Of a DNA stretch of 64,000 nucleotides, positions 23,572 to 34,140 are shown piece by piece (position 1 is the stretch's first letter; every line of letters starts with the position of its first letter). The position numbers and the translations under genes were made by a program. The stretch lies in contig CM043969.1 in NCBI GenBank assembly GCA_014529385.2, positions 9,525,001 to 9,589,000 on the forward strand, in the 5' to 3' direction. The notes beneath the pieces are model-generated. The model was not told where the DNA came from. It did not search any database and saw nothing but the letters and a program-made list of their open reading frames with translations. The DNA comes from Adiantum capillus-veneris (lineage: Eukaryota; Streptophyta; Polypodiopsida; Polypodiales; Pteridaceae).

Positions 23572-24437
23572 ATGGCGGGAGATGGGTATGAAGTCTTCAA
23601 GGGTGGGAAAGGAGAAGATGTGGACAAGTTCATCCGAAGGATCGAATTGATTGCATTGAAGAGCAATAGGGACGATGGTGCATTCAAGGTACGTTTGGTG
23701 AGTTTGCTACTTGAAGGTGAAGCACGTGAATGGTATGAAGATAGGCTTGGAGGTGGTGTAAAGGGAGATTGGAATCTTCTTTCTCATGCCTTGAGAGAAG
23801 AGTTTGAGAAGGAGGATGATCCTGAGTATTTGTGGAGAGAGCTAAGCAAGCTGCAACAAGGAGAACATGAAGACATCAATGTGCACATAAAAGGTTTGAA
23901 GCTTGTTGGAGAAAGATCATAAAGGGACTTGAAGAGAATCAAATGCCCCCTGATTTCTTGAGGAAAGATAGGTTTTTGGTTGTCTTACATCAAAGCATTA
24001 GAGACAAAGTGGAGCTCAAGGACCCAGGGACCTACAATGAGGCAGTAAAGGTTGCTAGAGAGCAATGGAGAAAGAAGGTGAGAAGGCATGAAATGGCAAA
24101 TAGGGAAAGAGAAGAAAATGTACATCAAAGGGATGGTTATGTATCAACAAATAATGTGTTCGAGCCTTTGCCTTTGGATATGTATGTTGAAAGGGAAATC
24201 CATGTAGAAGCTCCAAGAGTGGACAATAGAGGACAGGAATCCTTTCACCAAGACATTCAAAGATTGACAGAGCAAATAGGAAACCTCAACCTTGCTATGC
24301 AAGCTATCCAACAACAAGTAAGAAGACCTCAAGGAGAACGGCCTCAAAGGAATAGAGGTGATAATGTGATGTGTTACAATTGTGGGGAGAGAGGGCATAT
24401 ATTGCCCAATTGCAATCAACCCAGGAGAGAGCCATGA
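23572..24437 (+). pseudogene. gag of element B
   Basis: Starts at ATG 23572 (MAGDGYEVFKGGKGEDVDKF). A capsid-type region follows with RLVSLLLEGEAREWYEDR and LREEFEKEDDPEYLWREL. A one-frame shift near 23915 leads into the second frame (23943-24437) with FLRKDRFLVVLHQSIRDKV and the knuckle CYNCGERGHILPNC (C-x2-C-x4-H-x4-C, about 24370-24412). The stop follows five residues after the knuckle region. Domain order and size fit a gypsy gag. Confidence 0.85.
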
Positions 24438-24731
24438 GGTATATACCCTATCATACAAAGACAAATAGGTAATGAAGGCAATGTAAATGGAAATGTGCAA
24501 CCTCTCCAAGGTCAAGGACTTGCACAACAACAGGGACAAAATCAAGCTCAAGCACCTCCGCAATTTAACGTAGGAATTTTGGAGGCAGTTGAGGAGGGAG
24601 ATGAAGATGATGAGGTTGATGTCTTTGCAAATAAGAGAACAAGGGCACAAAAATCAGGGAGTTAAGGCATTTTCAAAGAGGAAAAATCAAGGACAAGGCC
24701 AAGGAGAGATGTAGATAAAGGCAAGGCACCT
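24438..24731 (+). pseudogene. gag-protease junction of element B
   Basis: Glutamine-rich then acidic (EEGDEDDEVDVF) coding remnants with stops, joining gag to protease. Confidence 0.5.
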
Positions 24732-25748
24732 ATGGAAGAGGCTGAAAGTAGTAAGCAGGCAAAGGTAAGGGCAAGAAGAAGGAAGATAGGCATGGATGAT
24801 TTTCAGCTTGGGAAGGGTCAATCAGCATACAATCTCTTAGAAGACTTGAAGAACAAGAGGGCCGACATATCATATGGGAAACTCTTGCATTTGAGCTCAA
24901 GTATGAGAAGGCACTGGCATAAACTAGCTAGTGTTAGAAGGGTGAAGGTAAAGACACGCAATGCACATGTAGTGCAGCTTCATAAAGTTACTGATGTTTT
25001 GCCTGTGGTTGATGCTTGGATACATGGAAGGAGGGTGAATAAGGCGTACATGGATGGTGGAGCCCAAGTGTGCGTTATGACAGAGGAAACAATGCAGCAA
25101 TTGGGATTGCAGCTCACAGGCAAATCCTTGTTCAGTGTGAAGATGGCAAATAGTAGTAGAGTGAAATGCTTGGGAGTTATTTATGACTTGGAGCTTAATG
25201 TTTTGGGTCAAAGGGCTGTCATGGACATTCATGTGATGCCTGCAAAGCTTGGGGCATATCCAGTTATATTGGGTAGACCTTGGTTGATTGCTATGAGGTC
25301 ACGGCAGGACTGGTACAGGGGATGTATTGACCTCTTTGTGGACAGGCCTAAAGAGAAGAGGATTAGATATGATATGAAAACATGTAAGGTGCTGGAAATT
25401 GATGATGAACCAGCTATGCATCAGGATTTATCACCATCCACTTATGACATGTGTGACAGTTCTTCTAGTGCATCCTCTACATGTACTGACGATGAGGTTT
25501 ATGATCAAAGTCTTCTTGATCTTGATGTAGATCTTTGTGGGATACATGTATATGATGAAAATTGTGGTAAAGGGGATGCTATGAGATCAGAAAATGACCA
25601 TGGGGGTGATCATGAGCCGAATGTACCAAAAGCTGAATTAATGGATATGCTTGCAGGTGACCTGACTAGTCGTGAGAGAGAAGCATATGACGCGTTGTTT
25701 GATAAGTATCCCAAGTTGTTTGCCAAAGATTATGCTCAAATGAGGTGA
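24732..25748 (+). pseudogene. Protease and linker of element B
   Basis: A 338-codon frame. It has a basic N-terminus, then a retropepsin domain: PVVDAWIHGRRVNKAYMDGG with active site MDGGAQVCVMT (DGG, as in A), LFSVKMANSSRVK and the VILGRPWL motif near residue 180. A long acidic linker follows, ending in the RT entry region (LTSREREAYDALFDKYPKLF). A stop at 25746 separates it from the reverse transcriptase. Whether DGG is active is unknown; it recurs in related plant elements. Confidence 0.85.
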
Positions 25749-25750
25749 AC

Positions 25751-26621
25751 AAAGAGTGTTGTTCATGAAATAAAGCTTAAAGAAGGTGCAAAGCCTGTTG
25801 CTCTAAAGCTAAGGAGATTGGGCACCATTCAACGAAAGGTGTTGGAGATAGAGGTGAGTAAGCTTTTGCAAGCTGGTTTTTTCTACCTTGTGGATGATGC
25901 AGAATGGGTTTCCCCTGTGGTTATAGTCCCAAAAAAGGGAAATAAATGGAGAATATGTGTGGACTATAAGCCATTGAATGCGGCAACAAAGCGGCATCAC
26001 TATCCCCTTCCCTTTCAGGATGAGATTTTGGACACTGTTGCAGGTCATGAGAGATATTCGGTATGTGATGGGTTCAGTGGGTATGTTCAAATTGGGATTG
26101 CATATGAAGATCAAAATAAGACCAGCTTTTTGAACCCATGGGGAGTGTTTTGCTATAGGGTGATTCCCTTTGGCTTGATGAATTCTTATGCGAGTTTCCA
26201 AAGTTGGATGGACAAAGTATTGGGGCCTTACCTTGGAAGCTTTGTAAAAGTTTTTATGGATGATTTTTGTGTTTACAGTGATAGAATGCTTCATGCAAAA
26301 AATCTTGATATGGTGTTTAAAAGGATTGATGATGATGGGGGTCAACTCAATCCTTTGAAATGTAAAATTGCAAGAGCTAGAATGATACTTCTTGGCCATG
26401 AGGTAAGTGAGAATGGAATAGCTCTAGATCCTGCAAAAGTGGAATGTTGGCTTATGATGGAGAGTCCTAAAAGTACAAAGGAATTGATGAGCTTTGTACA
26501 AAAGTTAAGGTACTTGTCAAGGTCTTTTTGTATGCTTACTGAATATGTGCACCCTGATGCAAAAAGGAAAAAAGCATTCTTATATGAGGCCGGTTTACTA
26601 CATAAGCAAAGTGAAGAATGA
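25751..26621 (+). pseudogene. Reverse transcriptase of element B
   Basis: Frame continuous from the stop at 25746. It has VSPVVIVPKKGNKWRICVDY, PLNAATKRHHYPLPF, FSGYVQIGI, FGLMNSYASFQ, the catalytic FMDDFCVYS and LNPLKCKIAR motifs in order. These are a gypsy-type palm and thumb. The connection domain is cut short after TKELMSFVQKLRYLSRSF, where a deletion joins directly to the middle of RNase H in another frame. The first RNase H aspartate has therefore been lost. Confidence 0.88.
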
Positions 26622-28623
26622 TGCACAAAAATCTTGGCATGAGATCGAGAAATTGGTTTGGGCATTGGTATATGCAACAAAAAGGCTGAAATATTATCTT
26701 ATTTGTAAGCCTTTTGTGGTGTTAACATCATGTAGTTTATTGCCTCATGCACTAAGGTATCCTGGGGATAGTCCTAAATTGCAAAAGTGGATACTTAGCT
26801 TGCAACAATTTGACATGAGCTTTACTAAGGAGGATAGTGTGAGAGCAAATATGGCGGATATGCTCACTTTTAAAGAGATTCATGCAAGGAGTGAGTTGAA
26901 GAAAGATTTGGAAAAGAAGATAGCACCAAGCCCAACTATGCATGCGGAGCTTCAGGATGTAGAGGGTGCCTTATACTTTGACAGGGCTTTCAAAAGGAGC
27001 ATTAATAAGGGCACTATTGGTTATATATTTGTGGATAAAAATGGCATTGAGTGCTGGTTTGGAAGCCAAGAAGTGGATGTAAAATGTAATAATGAGGCTA
27101 AGTATGCAAGCCTCTGTTTGGGCTTGGAAGAATGTATCAAAAGACATGTAAGGAGGCTTTTAATCAAAGGTGATTCTATGTTGATTGTGCGGCAAGTTCA
27201 AGGTACCTGGAAGGTAAATCAAGAAGGCATGAAGGGCTGGTTTTTCAAAGTGAGGAAGTTGTTAAAGTCTTTTACTTCCTTTCAAATATGGCATGTACCA
27301 CGAAATATGAATGTAACGGCTCATGAGTTGGCGGAACAGGTGTTCACAAAGGATGTGCATGCGGTGATAATTAGAGAGCCAAGGTATCTAGGAAGGGAAT
27401 CCCTCCATGAGGAAGAACATGTGTTGCAAACGGGTTTTGCAAGAAAGGGATTGGCTTCTCAACAAAGGCATGCAATCACACGAAGAGCTATGAGGTATGT
27501 CTTGATTGGAGAGCAAATGTATCACAAGGGGGCTGATGGTGTCATGAGAAGAGTTCTCTACCATGATGAAGTTTTTGATTGCTTAAAAGCATATCATGAG
27601 GAAGGATGTGGAGGCCATTTTGGAGTGGAAATTACAAGAAGGAAAGTATTGAATGCTCAACTTATGTGGCCAAGTATGAATAGGGATGTTGTGCATTGGT
27701 GTAGAAGCTGTCGCGAGTGCCAAATATATCAAAAGAGAAAGCTGATGCCTGAGCCTTTGAGACACATTGTAAGCTATGGACCTTTTGAGAAGTGGGGTGT
27801 GGATGTAATTGGTCCTCTTCCAGGCACTAGAAATGGGAAGCACTACATACTTAGTGCAGTGGATTATATGACAAGATGGCCAGAAGCAAAGGCTAGTAGA
27901 GGGGCTACAAGCAAAGATGTATGCAGCTTTATCTTTGATTGCATATGTTGTAGATTTGGAGTGCCGTTGGAGCTTGTAAGTGATCAAGGGAAAGAGTTTA
28001 GGAATGATCTTATCACTGAATTGGTGGAGAAATTGGAGATCAAATATAGGTATGCTACTCCTTATCATCCACAATGCAATGGGTTGGTGGAGGCATTCAA
28101 TGGAGTTTTACAGAAGATATTGTTCAAGCTTGTGGAAGAACATCCAAAAGATTGGGATATGTATTTGGAGAGGGCATTGTGGGCATGTAGAGTGACTCAA
28201 AAATCATCCACGGGCTTCACTCCATTTCATTTGGTATATGGAGAAGAGTGTGTTATGCCGATTAATGTGATGCTTCCTTCATTGGAGTTCATTTTGAAGC
28301 ATAGTTTGGTTGAGGAGGAGCATGTAAAAGAGAGACTGGAATCTATGCATAGCCTCTTGTTGGATAGAGAAAGTGCCATTAGATACTATGAAAAATTGGG
28401 AAGAAGAAGGGATGATTTATTCAATGAAAAGATAAAGGAAAAAGGGCTATGTGAAGGCATGTTGGTTATGAGGTATAATAGTGCTTTGGACAATACCTTT
28501 CAAACAAAGTTCAAGGCAAAGTGGGAAGGTCCTTTTGTGGTGCATAAGGTGTATGATAATGGAAGCTATCAGCTCAAGGACTTGGATGGAAAGATGCATA
28601 AGGCAAGAGTCAATGGGATCTGA
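26545..28623 (+). CDS. RNase H (partial), second RNase H and integrase of element B
   Basis: A 692-codon open frame. It starts within the ordinary RNase H (VYYISKVKNDAQKSWHEIEK, KRLKYYLICKPFVVLTS). A second, archaeal-type RNase H follows: ALYFDRAF, CNNEAKYASLCLGL, LLIKGDSMLIV and NVTAHELAEQ. Its D, E and D are present, but histidine stands where the last aspartate is usual. Integrase follows with an HHCC site (YHEEGCGGHFG, CRSCREC), the catalytic D-D-E (GVDVIGPL, VSDQGKEF, CNGLVEAFNG) and a GPF module (KWEGPFVVH). It ends just before the polypurine tract. Dual RNase H marks the plant Tat lineage. Confidence 0.9.
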   Translation: MCTLMQKGKKHSYMRPVYYISKVKNDAQKSWHEIEKLVWALVYATKRLKYYLICKPFVVLTSCSLLPHALRYPGDSPKLQKWILSLQQFDMSFTKEDSVRANMADMLTFKEIHARSELKKDLEKKIAPSPTMHAELQDVEGALYFDRAFKRSINKGTIGYIFVDKNGIECWFGSQEVDVKCNNEAKYASLCLGLEECIKRHVRRLLIKGDSMLIVRQVQGTWKVNQEGMKGWFFKVRKLLKSFTSFQIWHVPRNMNVTAHELAEQVFTKDVHAVIIREPRYLGRESLHEEEHVLQTGFARKGLASQQRHAITRRAMRYVLIGEQMYHKGADGVMRRVLYHDEVFDCLKAYHEEGCGGHFGVEITRRKVLNAQLMWPSMNRDVVHWCRSCRECQIYQKRKLMPEPLRHIVSYGPFEKWGVDVIGPLPGTRNGKHYILSAVDYMTRWPEAKASRGATSKDVCSFIFDCICCRFGVPLELVSDQGKEFRNDLITELVEKLEIKYRYATPYHPQCNGLVEAFNGVLQKILFKLVEEHPKDWDMYLERALWACRVTQKSSTGFTPFHLVYGEECVMPINVMLPSLEFILKHSLVEEEHVKERLESMHSLLLDRESAIRYYEKLGRRRDDLFNEKIKEKGLCEGMLVMRYNSALDNTFQTKFKAKWEGPFVVHKVYDNGSYQLKDLDGKMHKARVNGI

Positions 28624-28701
28624 ATCAGGCCTTATGTGACCAGAATCATGTGATGAAGCAAGAAATGTACATGAACCACTTGAAGGTGTTCCATGCTTGT
28701 T

Positions 28702-28713
28702 GGGGGGGCAATA
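28702..28713 (+). other. Polypurine tract of element B
   Basis: TGGGGGGGCAATA abuts the 3' LTR start TGTGACG. Confidence 0.8.
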
Positions 28714-29742
28714 TGTGACGTGTTTTTACGGAATGATGCAAGCCACCCCAAAGACTTTGGAAAGGGTTTTTTAATGCTTTTGGGTCCCTTATATGTAAAT
28801 AAATCATGCTTGTACAAAGTGTACAAAGGTGGTGTGTGCCAGCTGTCTCTACGCATGCGGGCCAGTTGTGTTGGGTACATAGTTTTACTGTTTTTGTACT
28901 AGACGTGTTGAGACTTGAAAGAGTCACTTAGTACTTGAAAAATATGAACAAAAACTGAGTTTTTATCAGCTTGAGGTCGTGAGTGAGTGGGGGATTTGAC
29001 AGAGGAAGATCTAGCAGCAAGAAGCCCTGATTGCCGCGAGGGATAGAGGCGTTTGGGAGTAGAGCAGCCTGTCTTGCTAGTCGAGGGCCCGATGTGGTGA
29101 TTTGAGAGTGTGTCTCTCCTCAATGGGCTGATCAAAGTGGGTGCTTAGCTCTGCATATTGACCTCTCTTCATCTTGTTTTGAGGTATGGTGGTTATGGTG
29201 TGTGCAGCTACTTGTGGTGCAGCTAGTCGAGGGTAAACTATGTGCTGCAATGCTTTGCTTGTACATATATCAAATGGCAAGGTTTCCCTCAAGTTTTCCA
29301 TCACCTTTCGTGATTTTTTTTTCTGAACTTTGTGGATTTTCAAATTAAGCTTGATTTGAGTGGGTTTTGGTCAAGCTATGTGTATATATGGGAGCGCCTA
29401 TGGAAGCCCTACTAGCACATGGAAGGGCGTTTGAAAAGAAGTGAAGCTCTTTGAGTTATGGTCAAAAGTGCAGAGATTTCCATGGTTTTTTTCTCACTTT
29501 TTTCCTTGATTTTATTGCTTCCTTGGTGTCTTTGAGTGCAATGGAGTGTAGTGGGAGTTGTAGCGATGTAGAGGGAAGCTAGTCGGAGCTAGTCGAGGCT
29601 AGTCAAGGTTGAGTGTGTGTGAAATTGAGAAAATTAGTGAGAGAAGATCAGCCCATATTATCTCGAGAGAGCTATACTCTTCATCCTCTTTTTTTGGTGT
29701 TGGTTTGAGATGTTGTAGAGGCCAGCCCCCCAATCCTTCACA
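28714..29742 (+). repeat. 3' LTR of element B
   Basis: 1029 bp, about 3% different from the 5' LTR, ending CCTTCACA before the duplicated ACGT. Confidence 0.93.
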
Positions 29743-30075
29743 ACGTGCACATTCTCCAGGAGCATGGGGTCTACGTTGTTCATGAATGGCTCTACTAAAG
29801 GTTTCCTTCAAGTGGCTAAGCACGCTTGGCCTGAACCGTGGGTCCATGGCATACATGTCTTGGCTTGCGCTATCAGGATTAGGCATTAGGTAACCCTCCA
29901 TGACGTCGTCGTCAGAGGAAGAGTCACTACACGCAATATGTGGGTCCTGAGTGGTACTACCTTGGGTTCCCGCTAAGGGCCTATAGCCTAAGGTAGAGGA
30001 ATAATGAGTGCCCACGTAAACGGAGACACTCTCAATGTGCTCTTTCTCTAGCACATGACCATAGCATAGGTGCAT
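29743..30075 (-). pseudogene. gag N-terminus of element A, right of the B insertion
   Basis: The minus frame starts at ATG 30075 (MHLCYGHVLEKEHIESVS). It has an acidic serine run CSDSSSDDDVMEGY and ends HAPGECAR at the insertion point. With one ACGT removed, the frame continues without a shift into 22446 and leftwards (REYSIHCTLCREKEIESL). The upstream position after the primer site makes this the gag start. No domain recognised. Confidence 0.6.
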
Positions 30076-30845
30076 GTGACCTCAATACTCTAGAGGTGTT
30101 GGTGAGTGCCCATGAAGGCCGCTCGCCTAGTTTTTTATATGTATACAACTCAATTTTTTGTTTTTTTTTTTGTCCCTTTTTTAACCAAGCCACGGAATAT
30201 GGTGCGATAGCTCAAAACAAGCGTCTTGGCTAGAGGGATGAGGTGTGCTTTACTGCCCCTGATTCGGTTACGCACAACCTTCAAAATCCTAAAACTAGTC
30301 TTTTTTTACATGGGGAGAGGTCTAGAATTAGTAAGTCCAAAGGGTGAGTGTGAAGGGGATGGTGGAGGACTTGAAGAACTTGTCCCACATGCCCTCCCTT
30401 CACTTGAGACCCTAGTCTTTATATATAAGGTAGTGTGAGTAGTATATCATAAGATTGAGAATTGAGGACTGAGGCTTGGGCTTGGGCTTGGGGAATGATC
30501 CCGATCCTTCCTTTTAGAATAAGCTTTCTTTTACATATAAGTTCCGAATTTCTTTTTGGTCTCAATATTTCCAAGACTTTTTTTTCACAAAAAACTTTTG
30601 TGAGGATAATGTGGCCACGTGGGCGCCGAGCTCCCACACACACACAACACCTCCTACAAACTCTGTCTAGCCTCTTTTCAACTAACACAGCTAATTAACG
30701 CTAACTACCTCTGCTAACACTCTGTCAAGCACGGTACTTTGCACACTCACAAACAACCAACACAACATAGCAAAACACAAAAAACAGATGGAAGAAAAGC
30801 TTCCCAAGGTATCACTGAGTGCTCCTTGAGCTTAATGCAAAGCTT
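30076..30845 (-). other. 5' leader of element A
   Basis: Untranslated DNA between gag and the primer site. It contains T-rich runs near 30165 and no credible gene on either strand. Confidence 0.6.
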
Positions 30846-30865
30846 TCCCGGTAGCGGTGCCAAAA
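30846..30865 (-). other. Primer binding site of element A
   Basis: On the minus strand TTGGCACCGCTACCGGGAAA lies next to the 5' LTR. It resembles the TGGCGCCGTTGCCGGGG primer site of many plant gypsy elements. Confidence 0.75.
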
Positions 30866-30866
30866 A

Positions 30867-31104
30867 TGTACGCTTTGCCATACGTGTCAAAGGCTGGGAG
30901 CTTGCCTGTGCACCGTGTGCAAGCCTCAAAAGGCTACAAACACACAACTAAAGAGTCCTAGCAAGCTCAAAGAAACATTGGTGTGTCAGTCTCACCGCTC
31001 AATGCTTCCGTCATGAAGGATCCTGTGTTGCGAAGAAGAAGGAGCCACAGCCGATGCCGCGTTCAATCGTCTCGCCGTCGTCGATGTGGCCGCAATGCTC
31101 GATC

Positions 31105-31184
<80 letters not shown>

Positions 31185-31857
31185 GCGCACACACACACAC
31201 ACCTATGAGCACACAAAGGAGAAGGAGACAGAGATGGAGCAAGAGCACCTCTTAGCTTACACCTTAGAGAATGAGGATTTTAGGTCAAAATAGACCTTTT
31301 ATAAGAGTTTAATCCATTCACACATGGGCGCCCATAGTGGCTGGTCAAAGTAAAAATAGTATCAAACGCGATATGTGGTGTGCCTCTCATCGGCGATCAC
31401 CCAAGTACCTTTAGGACCGACAAGCCCGGTCCCTGACTCAAAACAATGTGATATCCGTGGATGTTTACTGGGCCGACGTCCATTTGCCAAGGTCAGGACC
31501 AAGCGATGGGGAGCATTGGGCAGTCACAAAGCCTCCTATTCGCTCGGTGCTGACTCCAGTAACCCATGTAATGACTTTAACACCAAGGTCAACACCAAGC
31601 GGTAGGGAGCATTGGGTAGTCACCAAGCCTCCTATTCACTCAGTGCTGACTCCACTGTCGCATATAATGACTTTAACACCAAGGTCAACACCAAGCGATA
31701 GGGAGTGTTGGACAGTCACCAAGCCTCCTATTCGCTCGGTGATGACTCCACACTCGCATGTAGTGACTTTAACACCAAGGTCAACACCAAGCGATAGGGA
31801 GCGTTGGGCAGTCACCAAGCCTTGTGCTGACTTCACTTTCTGACTTGTCAGTTAACA
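30867..31857 (-). repeat. 5' LTR of element A
   Basis: TGTACGCTTTGCC to CAGTTAACA on plus. It has a CT microsatellite (31106-31184) and four copies of the 96-bp minisatellite (near 31488, 31584, 31680 and 31776), one more than the 3' LTR. It is followed by the AATGT duplication. Confidence 0.88.
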
Positions 31858-31882
31858 AATGTGGATTGTAGGATATCCAATT
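31858..31882 (-). mobile_element. 25-bp sliver of base element A2 between two insertions
   Basis: AATGTGGATTGTAGGATATC then CAATT. It matches GCGGATTGTAGGACATCTAA in element A (22129-22148). It lies between the right end of A and the left end of D and shows both inserted into the same A2 leader. Confidence 0.8.
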
Positions 31883-32431
31883 TGTAACATTTAATGGTCT
31901 AGTAACTTGTGTGTAGCAAAAAATAACATAGACATAGTGAGCATTTCATTAAGAAAAGATTTATAATGAGCATAGCAAGAGTGCTTGGATGGAGAGAGCA
32001 ACAAAAGCATAACACCTAGTTAGATAGGCATGAGCAATACTTCAAAAAGAGAGAGAAATTAAGCTGTTGACAACAGTTGAGGACCGGATTTACATGGAGC
32101 TAGTCCCCCCTCCAAAAGGATTTGTAGTATAGGTTTCCCCAATCAAGGGAGACATTTTACAATACAATACTTTGTGTTCCTTCAATAACTTGCCGGTGCA
32201 ATGAAGATGGAAGCTTCAAGCACCAAGCTTACACTTGAAAAGCACAACATCAATTCCCTCACGGTCTCAAACCCAAGACCTTACACACCTTCAAAGATGG
32301 TGAGAGCTAGTGATGTATGAGAGTAGATCTAGAGGAAGAAGAAGTATTCTTATGAGAAAGAAGTATTTATCCTCACATAATCACTCTTAATAGCTTAGCA
32401 TAGCTTAGTAATTAGCATTGTAGAGGAGATG
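31883..32431 (-). repeat. 3' LTR of element D, left piece
   Basis: Matches 52799-53349. It is cut by element E after AGATG (32427-32431). Confidence 0.9.
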
Positions 32432-33451
32432 TGTTAACTGAGTTTACGTCAGTTAACAGAAGCTGCTAAAGACCAAAGACCAAAGACGTACGAATGCACA
32501 TCGAGGATGAATACAAAGAAGCAGTGAAGATTGGAGTTACACAGTTTTCACATTTTTCCAAAATGGCCATGTATTGTAATTTCCCGATTTATTTAGCCAT
32601 TATGATAATTGTAATGTGCTGCTACGAGCTCAATAAGAGTTCCAAGATGTAAAGAATAGGTCAGTTAGTGTATCTAGGTTACAGATACAATAAGTGTGGA
32701 GTCTTAAAGGTCTTGGGCGCTGGACATTACACATTGTAGATCTTGGATAAGGTATAAAAGCCAACTTCGTAAAGTTTTTATTAAGTTTTGGATAATGAAA
32801 TACACAGCTTGAGCTAACGGCGCTCACTTCTCTCCTTCTCGCGCTTCCTACTCCCTCCCCGGTTGTCATGTTGCAGTCGCGTTTGTTGCATTACAATAGC
32901 AGGTAAGAGATCTACGCATTGACATAAGCATTTCACAGTATTTCATAGCTTTGGGCGTCGTCGACCCGCAACCTAATTTTATCATAAGTAGGAATTTACA
33001 CTTTAAAGTCAAAAACTAAGCATTGGCAGGATATTGGGGCATCATTGTTAAGCATTTATGTGCATTCTGGGTTGAAAACGACTAGGTCAAAAATCCACTG
33101 CTGTTAATAATCGCGATTTTTGGCACTTGACCTAAAGTGGGATTTGAGACCATAAACATGTGTGCTTAGATATTATAAACTTGTCCTAGAAGTTTCGTTA
33201 CATTTGGATGTCATTTGATGTTGTAATGGATGTGATATGTTTGTCAATGAGCAATTGGCTTTTGGTGATTTCAGTCACTTGAGTGTAGCTTGAGTTAGAT
33301 GCGAGTTGTTAGTTGTTTTTCGAGAGATTGACAACCTCTTGTAGACTATATGCACTAGTCGAGTCAGCTTCGTCACATGGATTGACAATTTAATCGTGGT
33401 TCTCGCTAAATCTGTAATAAGATAAGAGTGAGGTTAGACACCCGTCCCACA
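32432..33451 (+). repeat. 5' LTR of element E
   Basis: About 1020 bp, paired with 46142-47140. It carries a TAATAATCGCGATT core at 33105-33118 that resembles the palindrome of the leader array. Confidence 0.92.
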
Positions 33452-33470
33452 TTTGGCGTCGTTTCCGTGG
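33452..33470 (+). other. Primer binding site of element E
   Basis: TTTGGCGTCGTTTCCGTGG follows the LTR. It is a mutated form of the TGGCGCC-type site; the left-edge family copy (421-442) is closer to consensus. Confidence 0.8.
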
Positions 33471-34140
33471 ATGAATAGACCTAAACTAGGAAAAACATGA
33501 GCGTCTCATGTAGTTGTCCATTAACTTCCTCTAGGTTCACCTAGAGTTAAAATTTCTCTTTAAAATCGTATAGCTTAAGAGTGTCGTCTTTTGTTGTGTA
33601 GAGGTAGTTTGGAAGTAATCGTACTTGCTGAGTGCCTTTAGGATAGGATTGTAGGATTGTAGGATTAGGTTAGGATTTTGAGAATGATTGATAGACAAGA
33701 CAAGTCTTAAGATCAAGGCTCAAAAAACCATAAAAAACAAGAAAACGAGTGTTTGTAGACACTTTCCACAACCCCATTGCAGTAGAACCTAGGAGTAGGG
33801 TAAGTAGAATCCGAGGTGGGTTTTTGAACATTGCTCTCTCCAAAAGAATCACTTGTGAGTTGTTATGTGAAGTTACAGAATTTCAGGACTACGGTCAAAA
33901 ATAGCACCAGAAGACTGTCAACCACTCAATCCGACTAGAGAATACGCTTTAAAAGTTGTAAGAACTAGTGGGTAAGCTCAAGGACACATTGAGGTAAAAA
34001 TTTCAAGAGTCTGCAAAAACTCAGATTATTTACTTTTTCTTGACATTTTAGGCCAAATTAGGTTTTGACTTGACTCAGAGGCTTAAAATAGCTCATGAAA
34101 AGACTGTCCAGTGGCAAAATTCAAAAAAGTGTCAGTTTTG
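33471..34140 (+). other. Leader of element E, non-repetitive part
   Basis: No gene seen. The first 430 bp match the left-edge copy at 1-420 in reverse. Confidence 0.6.

Larger units (their letters stand above)
22451..29742 (+). mobile_element. gypsy element B, Tat-like with dual RNase H
   Basis: LTRs 22451-23480 and 28714-29742 begin TGTGA and end TCACA. Target duplication is ACGT (22447-22450 and 29743-29746), four bases rather than five. The internal region encodes gag with a CCHC knuckle, protease, reverse transcriptase, a truncated RNase H, a second (archaeal-type) RNase H and a complete integrase. LTRs differ at about 3% by eye. Three or more frame breaks and a deletion near 26545 make it defective. 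It sits inside the gag of element A. Confidence 0.93.

Noticed and set aside
25809..26399. 196-codon minus frame
   Set aside because: It is antisense to the reverse transcriptase of element B, which has all expected motifs on the plus strand. The same holds for 27583-28074 and 24144-24650.
30226..30438. 70-codon plus frame in the leader of A
   Set aside because: No motif, no conservation visible in A2, and opposite to element direction.
31883..32431. First read as a solo LTR or complete LTR pair with 52799-53349
   Set aside because: Both match, but the right copy continues to 54423 and the continuation of the left copy is found at 47146-48234 beyond element E, so these are one split LTR and one whole LTR.
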